From Costus lasius (lineage: Eukaryota > Streptophyta > Magnoliopsida > Zingiberales > Costaceae), in contig CM050453.2 in the NCBI GenBank assembly GCA_027563935.2, positions 64,464,018 through 64,528,017 on the forward strand: a stretch of 64,000 nt of DNA. Reading direction: 5' to 3'. Under the pieces are notes generated by a model, which saw only the letters and a program-made list of their open reading frames with translations, had not been told where the DNA came from and did not search any database. This document shows positions 35,800 through 47,072 of this stretch, in pieces. The translations under genes were made by a program, and so were the position numbers. How positions within the stretch are numbered: the first letter of the stretch is position 1; every line of letters starts with the position of its first letter.

Positions 35800-37498
35800 T
35801 GTTGGGGTATGCCCTTAAGGCTAATGTTTGAGGCCTTGGGATTGTATCAGTATCATGTAATAAACTCTTGTGTTTATAAAGGCATGGTTATTATTCAGGT
35901 TGTTACCTTCTCTGCTGCAATTAGTGTACTTCTGAATAATGTCTCAAAGCTGTTCAGCTGGGCTGACATGCTATAAAGTCCTTAGTCGAGATATCTTGGT
36001 GAACATGAGACAGCCTTGATATGGTTAAGACTAATATGTATTCTAATCTTATAGGATGCTTCGAGCATGGAATAAGATGTAGACTCATGGGTACATTGGA
36101 TGTACTGGACAGACCCTAGTAGGATATTCAATTGCTTGTCACAATGTGAATAATCCTTGTTTGCATCAAGTGGCACATGTCCTCTGACTTGAGATCACTT
36201 GTGTTTCTAAATGATGATTGTCATTGTTTTGAGGTAGTTCGATATCATTTGAAACATAATGATTATTGACTATCTTGGATGGTGAGCTTGAGTCAGGTTA
36301 GGGCACTCGTGATAGATACAGGATTGCCGTCTCCTTGTTCAAGGAGTGAGATGTTCTAAAGGGCCCCCCCTTATGAGATGATTGAGAAAGTGTATGGCCA
36401 TACCCTGGTGACTATGTTCATCAGATCTAATCATGCTCATCATATTGGAGATACAGGCTTGACACGCTTGTCCAATAAGAACATCCAGTGGCAAAGGAAA
36501 CATGTATGCCTAGTGAAGTGCATTCACCCTTGTGCTGTGGTTTGGGTGTAGTCTTGGAAGACTCTTTCCTTTATATCGGGAGACAGTGATGTGTTGCTAG
36601 ATACCCCTCACTGATCGTGATAACGTTAGTTATCGTTACCGACATCTAAAGGAAACCCTTAGGGTCGCACAATTTGATGATATGGCTTACTTAAGTCTGA
36701 TCGTGTGGACTGAATTGTTTCGGTTCAGTTTAAAGGGGTTTAAACTCTGATTGTAAGTGAGATCTGGTCTGATCATGTGTGATTGATTAGGGCTTGAGAT
36801 CGGTAAGCTTCGATCGAGAGTAGTGATGCTAGATCGGTGAGATCAGAAGCGTCAAGAGATCAACGGTTAGATCTTGAACCATTTTGGTTCAGAGAGATCT
36901 AGACCATGGCTTGGGCTGGTTTCATGTGGTCTTTGAACCAAATTGGTTTGGACCAATTTGGATTGAACCGGTTCACATGGGTGAACGCATGGTTCGATCC
37001 ATAAGGCGTTTTGGGCGGTTTGCTTGGAGTGGGAGCGCATGGCTTCATGACTTTCCATAATTGGAAGTCATGTAACGCCATCTCCTAAGAGAAACGCCTA
37101 ACGCTTCTCCTCTTGGTCTAATCGCATCTCCACTTTGGTATGCGAGAGTGTTGACGCCAAGGAAGAGGAGGGAGGCTCGGCCAAGCTTTTTCTCATCACC
37201 TTCATGCGACAAGCACACCTTGGAGGTCTTTGCTAGCACAAAGAACACCAAGAAGTAGCCTTCTTCATCCTCTTGTGTGCGTCCTCTTTGGAGAAGGAGC
37301 ACTTGCGCCTTTGCTTCCAAGGCGCCATCGAAACTATGGCATTGGTATGATCCTTTGTAGATTTTATCAAGCTTTATGTTAGTTGATCATATATCATGCA
37401 GCCGATCCCTTGAAACCCTTGCTTCCGCTTAAAAATCAAAGATGCGCCATCCATAGGGTTTCACCCCCTTGCGCTCCCCCTTGAAGGGGACTCTTTCA
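35800..37498 (+). repeat. 5' LTR of copy E
   Basis: 1699 bp, ending CCCCCTTGAAGGGGACTCTTTCA in two parts: a perfect terminal hairpin CCCCTTGAAGGGG, then ACTCTTTCA. It differs from the 3' LTR at AACGTT/AATGTT, ATCGTG/ATCATG, CGGTTC/CGATTC and TGCGAC/TGCAAC, plus 2 bp inserted in the 3' copy at about 43975. Confidence 0.95.
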
Positions 37499-37500
37499 AT

Positions 37501-37512
37501 TGGTATCAGTGC
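37501..37512 (+). promoter_or_regulatory. Primer binding site of copy E, one mismatch
   Basis: TGGTATCAGTGC, compared with TGGTATCAGAGC in copy B. The changed base falls in the tRNA-paired stretch. As the site is partly copied from the tRNA in each cycle, the change probably arose after insertion. Confidence 0.85.
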
Positions 37513-39276
37513 AGGATTTATGCATGCTAATATGATTGCTATGTTTGCTCTTGTGATCCATGCTTGCGCAAGTGATTAGATCTAGTTGTTTCATCATGCG
37601 AAAAATAGGATATAATACACTTATGTTGGCGCATGTTGTTTGTTCATGCTTGCGGCATGACTTGATGGTGGCGCTAGGTTTATGTTATTGTTTTATCAAA
37701 CCTTCACTTGCACGCCTATGATTAGATCTAAGTTGCGCCTACTGTAAACCCTTAGACGGGTTGATGGGGTTGAAGTCATCCCCTAGATTAGATCAAACTA
37801 GTCTGATCAGACCATCTGACAGCCTAGATGGGTCGACCAGATGACACCTGTGCGCAAGCACGAGGTGGCTATAGGTCGACTGCATCACAGGCGTGTAGCG
37901 AGGTCTGGTTGAGACAACCAGTGAACACTCTTGAGTTAGGCCCGGGGTCACACCCGCTTGCCAGAACTCTTGAAGGTTGTTCAGCCCTTGGCGCATGCAT
38001 GGTTGACCATTAGGTCAACTCGAGTCAGTTAGGACTTGGTGCATGCAGGGGCATGGATCTAACTAGATGGATGAGTGGATCCCTATCAATGGACCGTTGT
38101 AAGGTTGTAGGGCACATAAGAAAATTAAAATTGATGCCAATGGGGTTTTCAAAATTTTATTTTCTTTTAATTGGATCACATGTTGATTGATGCCTATGCT
38201 TGTTTATTTATTCTTATGTGGGTGCCCAATTTAATGTGTGCTGTGCTGGGGCCTGCGTGCCTGGAATTAAACCTGTAAATTAATATTATTGTGATCTGCG
38301 AATCACTTTTTAATTAATTTATTGTATAATTGACCTGTGAGTCAAACTTGTCTAGATAGATCAAAATGTATTTTGATTAGACAAGAGCACAAAGGCACAC
38401 ATCCCAGAGGGGCATTCAGCTGGTGGCGCACCTGAGGTGCTCTTGGCGCAAGGGCCCTAGGTTGGACCAGATGAGATGCTAAAGACCCAAGAAGAGCAAG
38501 TGAAGACTTAAGTATCTTAAGGTCTTACTTAGGCTATGGGCTTTTACCACATAAGATCCATGCTTTATGTTATTGTTTATATAAGTAGAACAGCATGATT
38601 TATTTATCTTCTGCTATAGCCATAGGATTTGCCTGATAGTAAGAAGATAAAAGACCGTTAAAATCCAAACGCTAAAATATCAAGCACGTAATGCCTTCTG
38701 ACGCGAAACCTCACTATTCTGATTATCGTTGGAGCCGTGTTGTACCCACTCAGTGGGCACGTCCATCTATCTTCAGACGGTGCTGGATTACACCTGCGTG
38801 TTACAGAGAAGGGATTTATCGCTTCTCGTTGCTCAGCATAGCACGTGGTGGTCCAGGGAGTAGGTCGGGTCAGCTTGACCATGTAGGCTACATATGTGGC
38901 GCATATGGTAGCACATGGAGGCAGCCATCTGTGGGGTCAGAGATTGTGTTGTACCAACTCAGTTGGCGCAGTCTGCTGGATTGCCCAGATGAAGGGGAAT
39001 CGCACGGGTTGGCGATTGGCAGGGACTGCCTACCAGAAATTAGTACTTGTACTCTCTGTGCATCTTATCTCGCCTGAGCGGGACGCGGAGACCAAGTATG
39101 AAATCTGGATCCCATCTCACTAAAAGAGTTCTACTCTTTCGGGCTGTTTTGCTGGATTTTTCAGCCAGATAAAATAGTGAGAAAAAGAATCTTTCTTAAG
39201 TCCTGGATTGATTCTATACATTGATACTGACCTTGCTGTTCTTGCATTGTTGTAGATTCCTACAGCAACGAACACC
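37513..39276 (+). other. Copy E untranslated leader
   Basis: About 1.76 kb, non-coding. Paired palindromes lie at 38745-38757 and 38954-38966, with the acceptor-like TTGTTGTAG near 39255. The donor-like site reads GTAATG instead of GTAAG (about 38687). Confidence 0.75.
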
Positions 39277-42200
39277 ATGAGCTTCAATGTGCGATCCCTA
39301 CTGGAAAGGGAGAAGTTTGCTGGGCCAAACTTCTCAGACTGGTTCGGACACCTTAAGATCGTTCTTAAGGCAGAGAGGAAACTGTATGTCCTCGAGACGG
39401 CTGTGCCGCCTCAACCCGCTGCGAACGCCGCAAGGGCGGTTCGTGATGCCTATGAAAAGCACGTCAATGATAGCATTGATGTCGCTTGCCTGATGCTAGC
39501 GTCTATGACGCCACCGCTGCAGCGTCAGCATGAGGATATGTCGGCTATAGAGATTATAGTGAACCTCAAGATGCTGTATGCTGCACAGGCGAGGACAGAA
39601 CGCTATAATCTGACAAAGCTTTTCTTTCAGAGCAAACTGGCTGAAGGGAGCCCAGTGGGAGCTCACGTGCTCAAGATGATTGGGCACAAGGAGGCTCTGG
39701 AGAAACTGGGGCATACCATCAACCAGGAGCTTGCTGTAGATATTATTCTGCAGTCTCTTCCGCCTTCTTTCGATGCGTTCATCATTAACTTTAATATGAA
39801 CAAAATCGATTGTACTCCGGCAGAGCTGCTGAATATGCTCTTGACTACTGAGGAAACTCTGAAGGGAAAGCCTTCAACCTCTGTCTTAATGGTTCCTTCC
39901 AGGAACAAGAAGAAGGGGAAGAAGGGCAAAGCCCCTGTCAAGAACTACAGTAAGGCTCTGAAACAGAAGGTAAAGCGGTCAAAGGACAACAGGTGTTTCC
40001 ACTGTGGCCAGCTGGGTCACTGGAAAAAGGACTGTAAAGCGCTCCAAGGAGACAAGAGGGGAAGCATCGCTTCTGGCTCAGGTATTTACGTGACGGAAGT
40101 CATGGTTTCATCTTCTTCTATTTCATGGGTGTTGGACACTGCATGTGGAGTTCACATTTGTTCAAATGTACAGGAACTCAAGAGAAGAAGGCAGGTGGGA
40201 CAGCATGAGGTAGACCTACGCGTTGGAAACGGGGCACGGGTTGCTGCTGTTGCTGTAGGAGACTATTTCATTTCTTTACCATCTGGCATTGTATTGGAAT
40301 TAAACAATTGTTATTTTGTACCTAGTATCACCAAAAATATTATCTCTATTCCTGCTCTTGTCAGGAAAGGGTTTTCCTTTGAATGCAAGATTTCAAAGTG
40401 TTATCTTACTCTTGATAATATTGTCTATGCTACTGGTTCAATTAACAATGGGTTATTCATGTTGGACATGGAATATTCTATACAAAACATTGATAATAAG
40501 AAAGCCAAGTATGCTGATGACAGCACCTTGTTATGGCATAGTCGTTTAGGCCATATTAACAAGAAGCGCATTAAGCGGTTGCATGATCATGGACTGCTGG
40601 GATCATTCTCCTATGAGAAGATTGATACATGCAAAGCTTGTTTGATGGGTAAAATGACGAAGTCACCTTTTCCTCACAAAGGTCAAAGGGCTTCAGGTCT
40701 ACTTGACCTTATACACAGTGACGTGTGTGGGCCATTTAGTAAACATGCCAGAGGTGGCTATCAGTACTTCATTACATTTACTGATGATTTCAGTAGATAT
40801 GGTTGTCTATCTAATGAGACATAAGAGTGAATCTTTTGACAAGTTCAAAGAGTTCAAGAATGAAGTACAGAATCAGCTAGGCCGAAATATCAAGGCACTT
40901 CGTTCTGATCGAGGTGGAGAATACTTGAGTCATACGTTTACTGACTATCTGAAGGAGTGTGGGATTATCTCACAGATCACTCCGCCAGGAACACCGCAAT
41001 GGAATGGTGTGTCCGAGAGGAGAAATAGAACGTTACTTGATATGGTTCGTTCTATGATGAGTCAGGCTACTCTTCCATACTCCTTTTGGCGATTTGCACT
41101 GGAAACAGCTGCAAAGGTACTAAATCGAGTGCCATCCAAGGCAGTTTCTAAGACTCCATACGAGTTATGGTATGGGAAACAGCCGAGCTTGACATTTATC
41201 AGGATCTGGGGTTGCGAGGCTTATGTCAAAAAGCTCGCCTCTGGGAAACTGGAGAGCAGATCTGACAAATGTATCTTTGTCGGTTACCCTAAGGAAACTA
41301 AGGGTTATTATTTCTACGATCCCAAAGAGAACAAAGTATTTGTTGCTCGGACGGCCATATTTCTTGAGAAGGAGTTTCTTCTGCAAGAGGCCAGCGGGAG
41401 AGAAATAAAACTGGATGAGAATCCAGAGGAAGGACAAAGTAGTCAAGCACAGTTGGATGTGCCTGAGCCGGTAGAACAGGTTATTGAACAACCTGAGGCT
41501 CAGATATCACGGGAACCGCGTAGATCGGGAAGGATCCGTCGACAGCCTGAGCGCTATGACGGTGTCTACATCATTGATAATGATGAACCCCTCACATATG
41601 CGGATGCGGTCAGTGGACCGGAGTCAGCTAGATGGCTTGAAGCTATGCGAGCCGAGATGGACTCCATGTCAGATAACCAAGTCTGGGATTTGGTTGATCC
41701 GCCTCCGGGAGTAATCCCTATAGGCTGTAAATGGCTCTTCAAGAAGAAGATTGACATGGATGGTAACATAGTTACCTATAAAGGCAGGCTAGTTGCGAAA
41801 GGTTTCAAACAAATCTACGGGATAGATTATGATGAAACTTTCTCTCCTGTAGCCATGTTTAAGTCTATTCGGATTCTTTTCGCGATAGCTGCATATTACG
41901 ATTATGAGATCTGGCAGATGGATGTGAAGACAGCTTTCCTTAATGGAAATCTTAATGAGGATGTGTATATGTCACAACCTGAAGGTTTCACTAATCCATC
42001 AGATCGTCATAAAATATGCAAGTTAAAGAAGTCCATTTATGGACTTAAGCAAGCATCTAGGAGCTGGAATATTCGTTTTGATGAATCAATCTCTGAGTTT
42101 GGTTTCATCAAGAACGAGGACGACCCGTGTGTATATAAGAGGTTTAGTGGGAGCGTGATTACATTCCTAGTCCTCTACGTCGATGACATCTTGATCATTG

Positions 42201-43159
42201 GAAATGATATTCCTGAAATGCATGCGGTTAAGGCATGGCTAAGGAAATGTTTCCAGATGAAAGATTTAGGAGAAGCAGCCTATGTATTAGGTGTGAAGAT
42301 CTACAAGGATAGATCTAAGAGGCTTCTCGGGCTGTGCCAGACTACTTACATCGATAAAGTCCTGGAGAGATTTCATTTAGAGAATTCTAAAAGAGGATAT
42401 CTTCCAGTCAGACATGGTCTGAATCTTTCGAAGAGTCAGTGTCCACAAACACAGACTGAAAAAGATGAAATGGACAATACGCCTTATGCTTCGGCTATTG
42501 GGTCCATTATGTATGCGATGTTGTGTACTCGCCCAGACGTCGCTTACGGGTTAAGCGTAACCAGTAGTTTCCAAAGTAATCCAGGACAGGCACACTGGAT
42601 TGCAGTCAAGAACATCTTAAAATATCTGCGGAGGACCAAAGATATGTTCTTGATATATGGTGGTCAGGAAGAACTCAGTATAGAAGGATATACTGACGCT
42701 TCGTTCCAGTCGGACCAGGATGATTTCCGATCGCAATCAGGCTATGTTTTTAGCTTGAATGGTGGAGCAGTGGTGTGGAAGAGTTTCAAACAGTCAACTG
42801 TTGCTGATTCCACAACAGAAGCCGAGTATGTTGCAGCCTCAGAAGCATCCAAGGAGGCAGTGTGGATTCGTAAGTTCGTGAGAGAACTTGGTGTCGTTCC
42901 TTCGAGTGCAGATCCTTTGGTTATCTTCTGTGATAACACTGGAGCAATCGCACAAGCAAAGGAACCACGGTCGCACCAGAAGTCCAAGCACATACAGAGA
43001 CGGTTTCACTTGATCCGGGAGATCATTGATCGTGGCGAGATCAAAATATGCAAGGTTCATACAGATGACAATCTAGCTGACCCGCTTACCAAGCCTCTGG
43101 CGCAGCAGAAGCATGAGAAGCACTGTAATAATATGGGTTTGAGATTTCTCAACCATTAG
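39277..43159 (+). pseudogene. Copy E gag-pol, one 2-bp deletion in integrase
   Basis: ATG at 39277 (MSFNVRSLLEREKF). The first frame (39277-40824) covers gag with its zinc knuckle, protease (DTACG) and the integrase finger, up to DDFSRYG. There AT is missing from GGTTATGTC (about 40804) and the frame meets a TAA. The other frame carries on without a stop to 43159 with the rest of integrase, RT (YVDD) and RNase H (TDASFQ). The site has no slippery sequence, and copies A, F and H read through here in one frame, so this is damage rather than programmed frameshifting. Gag and protease could still be made. Confidence 0.93.
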
Positions 43160-43179
43160 ATTAAGTGCAAGTGGGAGAT

Positions 43180-44880
43180 TGTTGGGGTATGCCCTTAAGG
43201 CTAATGTTTGAGGCCTTGGGATTGTATCAGTATCATGTAATAAACTCTTGTGTTTATAAAGGCATGGTTATTATTCAGGTTGTTACCTTCTCTGCTGCAA
43301 TTAGTGTACTTCTGAATAATGTCTCAAAGCTGTTCAGCTGGGCTGACATGCTATAAAGTCCTTAGTCGAGATATCTTGGTGAACATGAGACAGCCTTGAT
43401 ATGGTTAAGACTAATATGTATTCTAATCTTATAGGATGCTTCGAGCATGGAATAAGATGTAGACTCATGGGTACATTGGATGTACTGGACAGACCCTAGT
43501 AGGATATTCAATTGCTTGTCACAATGTGAATAATCCTTGTTTGCATCAAGTGGCACATGTCCTCTGACTTGAGATCACTTGTGTTTCTAAATGATGATTG
43601 TCATTGTTTTGAGGTAGTTCGATATCATTTGAAACATAATGATTATTGACTATCTTGGATGGTGAGCTTGAGTCAGGTTAGGGCACTCGTGATAGATACA
43701 GGATTGCCGTCTCCTTGTTCAAGGAGTGAGATGTTCTAAAGGGCCCCCCCTTATGAGATGATTGAGAAAGTGTATGGCCATACCCTGGTGACTATGTTCA
43801 TCAGATCTAATCATGCTCATCATATTGGAGATACAGGCTTGACACGCTTGTCCAATAAGAACATCCAGTGGCAAAGGAAACATGTATGCCTAGTGAAGTG
43901 CATTCACCCTTGTGCTGTGGTTTGGGTGTAGTCTTGGAAGACTCTTTCCTTTATATCGGGAGACAGTGATGTGTGGTTCTAGATACCCCTCACTGATCGT
44001 GATAATGTTAGTTATCGTTACCGACATCTAAAGGAAACCCTTAGGGTCGCACAATTTGATGATATGGCTTACTTAAGTCTGATCATGTGGACTGAATTGT
44101 TTCGATTCAGTTTAAAGGGGTTTAAACTCTGATTGTAAGTGAGATCTGGTCTGATCATGTGTGATTGATTAGGGCTTGAGATCGGTAAGCTTCGATCGAG
44201 AGTAGTGATGCTAGATCGGTGAGATCAGAAGCGTCAAGAGATCAACGGTTAGATCTTGAACCATTTTGGTTCAGAGAGATCTAGACCATGGCTTGGGCTG
44301 GTTTCATGTGGTCTTTGAACCAAATTGGTTTGGACCAATTTGGATTGAACCGGTTCACATGGGTGAACGCATGGTTCGATCCATAAGGCGTTTTGGGCGG
44401 TTTGCTTGGAGTGGGAGCGCATGGCTTCATGACTTTCCATAATTGGAAGTCATGTAACGCCATCTCCTAAGAGAAACGCCTAACGCTTCTCCTCTTGGTC
44501 TAATCGCATCTCCACTTTGGTATGCGAGAGTGTTGACGCCAAGGAAGAGGAGGGAGGCTCGGCCAAGCTTTTTCTCATCACCTTCATGCAACAAGCACAC
44601 CTTGGAGGTCTTTGCTAGCACAAAGAACACCAAGAAGTAGCCTTCTTCATCCTCTTGTGTGCGTCCTCTTTGGAGAAGGAGCACTTGCGCCTTTGCTTCC
44701 AAGGCGCCATCGAAACTATGGCATTGGTATGATCCTTTGTAGATTTTATCAAGCTTTATGTTAGTTGATCATATATCATGCAGCCGATCCCTTGAAACCC
44801 TTGCTTCCGCTTAAAAATCAAAGATGCGCCATCCATAGGGTTTCACCCCCTTGCGCTCCCCCTTGAAGGGGACTCTTTCA
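43180..44880 (+). repeat. 3' LTR of copy E
   Basis: 1701 bp, starting TGTTGGGG right after GTGGGAGAT. Nearly identical to 35800-37498, with the few differences listed there. Confidence 0.95.
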
Positions 44881-45370
44881 AAGACTTACCATATTTGGAA
44901 GCCTCAACGCCTAAACGCCTCAAGGCCAAGAAAATGCCTTAATGCTTCAATGCTTCGCTCTTGCCAAGATTGCGCTTGAGTGTGTCTTGTCTCGAAGAGG
45001 AAGAGCGGAGAAGGCATTCGGCAATCTAAGAACACATCCGATCTCCTTCACACGGTTAGGAGACTTGAAGCTCTTTGCTAGCACAAGGATGCCAAAGGGA
45101 GTAGTCATCATCACCTTTGTGTGTGTCTTCTTTGGAGGAGAGCCAATTCGCCCTCTTGTTTCCAAGACTCCATTCGAATCAATGGCCTTGGTAAGATCCT
45201 ATCTTGATCTATACAAAGAAATAATGTTGATCATATGTTCATATTACATGCGATCCTAGGAAACCCTAATTCCGCCCATGCAAATTTTTCAATTTACGCA
45301 TGCTTAGGGTTTCTCCTCCCCTTTAGGGGATCTTTCACGTAGAAATAATAACCCTTAGTTTCCTTAGGGT

Positions 45371-47052
45371 TGAAAAGTCCCCTAACCTCAAGGGGGGGGG
45401 CGAAACCCTAAAGATGGCGCATAACAATATTTTCGCATGGGAAGCTAGGGTTTCAAGAGATCTTTATATGTCATATAATTAACTTTTAAATGATTGAATT
45501 GATGAAGAAGAACTCATACCATAGCCATCGGTTTGATGGTGCCTTGGAAGCAAAGGCGCAAATGAACCTTCTCCAAAGTTGACGCACACAAGAAGATCGA
45601 TGCGCTCACTCCTTTGAATCCTTTGTGCTAGCAAAGCCTTTCAAAGGGTCTTTGTCGAATGAAAGGGATGGAGATGTTGATCACTCTTGGCCGAATCCTC
45701 CTCCTCAGTAGCTTCAAGCGCCGCCACACACAAAAGTGTCGAGAGAGAGAAGTCACGATAGGGAGACGAGCGAGAATAGGATTATCCCTATTCGAACATG
45801 AGAGATCTCCAAGTGGAGATCATGGTTTCTAAAAATAGAAACCACAATTCGCTCACACGTTCACGCCATCTCCTTTTGAACCATGCGCTCATATAATGAG
45901 CCGGTTCAATTTGGTTCGGTTTAAGAACCAATCAAGCCAAGCGATCCAGTCTAGATCTTAATTAAACCCTAAGGCTCCAGATCTAACCGTTCATCTCTTG
46001 ATGCTCCTGATCTCACCGATCTAGCATCCAATCTCTCAATCGAAGCTTACCGATCTCAAGCCCTAATCAATCAAACATGATCAGACCAGATCTCACTTAC
46101 AATCAGAGATTAAATCCCTTTAAACTGAACCCAAATAATTCAGTCCACACGATCTGACTTAAGTAAGCCATATCATCAATTTGTGCGACCCTAAGGGTTT
46201 CCTTTAAACGTCGGTAATGATAACTCACGTTATCACGATCAGTGAGGGGTATCTAGCAACACATCACTGTCTCCCGATATAAAGGAAAGAGTCTTCCAAG
46301 ACTACACCCAAACCACAGCACAAGTGTGAATCCAATTCACAAGGCATACATGCTTCCTTTGCCACTGGATGTTCTTATTGGACAAGCGTGTCAAGCTTGT
46401 AGCTCCAATATGATGAGCATGATTAGATCAGATGAACATAGTCATCTGGGTATGGCCAAACACTTTCTCAATCATCTCATCCAGGGGGGCCCCTTTAGAA
46501 CATCACACTCCACTTAAGGAGACGGCAATCCTATATCTATCACTAGTGCCCTAACCTGATTCAAGCTCACCATCCAAGATAGTCTATAATCATTATGTTT
46601 CAAATGATATTGAACTACCTCAAAACAATGACAATCATCATTTAGAAAACACAAGTGATCTCAAGTCAGAGGAAATGTGCCACTTGTCGCATTCAAGGAT
46701 TATTCATATTGTGACAAGCAATTGAATATCCTAGTAGGGTCTGTCTAGTACATCCAATGTACCCATGAGTCTACATCTTATTCCACGCTCGAAGCATCCT
46801 ATAAGATTAGAACACATATTAGTCTCAATCATATCAAGGCTGTCTCATGTTCACCAAGATATCTTGACTAAGGACATAACTGCATGTCAGCCTAGCTGAA
46901 CAGCTTTGAGACATTATTCAGAAGTACACTTATTGCAGCAGACAATGCAACAAACTGAATAACAACCATGCCTTTATAAACATAAGAGTTTATACATGAT
47001 ACTGATACATTCCCAAGGCCTCAAACATTAGCCTTAAGGGCATACCCCAACA
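45371..47052 (-). repeat. 3' LTR of copy F
   Basis: 1682 bp, reading TGTTGGGG...TTTTCA on the minus strand. It includes a run of nine G's (45392-45400) in the terminal GC-rich hairpin zone. From 45838 onward it is nearly identical to 52560-53777. Confidence 0.93.
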
Positions 47053-47072
47053 ATCTCCCACTTGCACTTAAT

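Larger units (their letters stand above)
35800..44880 (+). mobile_element. Copia-1 copy E, full length, youngest layer of the nest
   Basis: A 9081-bp complete element with LTRs of 1699 and 1701 bp and perfect AAGAC duplications (35795-35799 and 44881-44885). It lies in solo LTR D. By eye the LTRs differ by four transitions and one small indel. The only clear coding lesion is a 2-bp deletion in integrase. The primer site has one mismatch. Confidence 0.96.
34557..45337 (+). mobile_element. Solo LTR D of Copia-1, split by copy E
   Basis: LTR pieces 34557-35799 and 44886-45337 join to about 1695 bp, TGTTGGGG...ATCTTTCA. They are flanked by CGTAG duplications (34552-34556 and 45338-45342), and the pol of copy C resumes right after. 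There is no internal region, so D is a recombined solo LTR that later received copy E. Confidence 0.94.
21847..45370 (-). mobile_element. Copia-1 copy C (minus), host of three later insertions
   Basis: Its pieces are 21847-22143 and 31308-32693 (one LTR), 32694-34556 and 45343-45370 (polypurine tract and pol). Removing B, D and E rejoins them in register. It is inserted in Copia-2 with GCCAT on its left. Its own 5' half is not seen: pol stops at 45370, where copy F starts. It is the framework of the nest. Confidence 0.88.

Noticed and set aside
40700..40830. Programmed frameshift between gag-integrase and RT in copy E
   Set aside because: No slippery heptamer, location in the middle of the integrase core, and other copies read straight through; a 2-bp deletion explains it.
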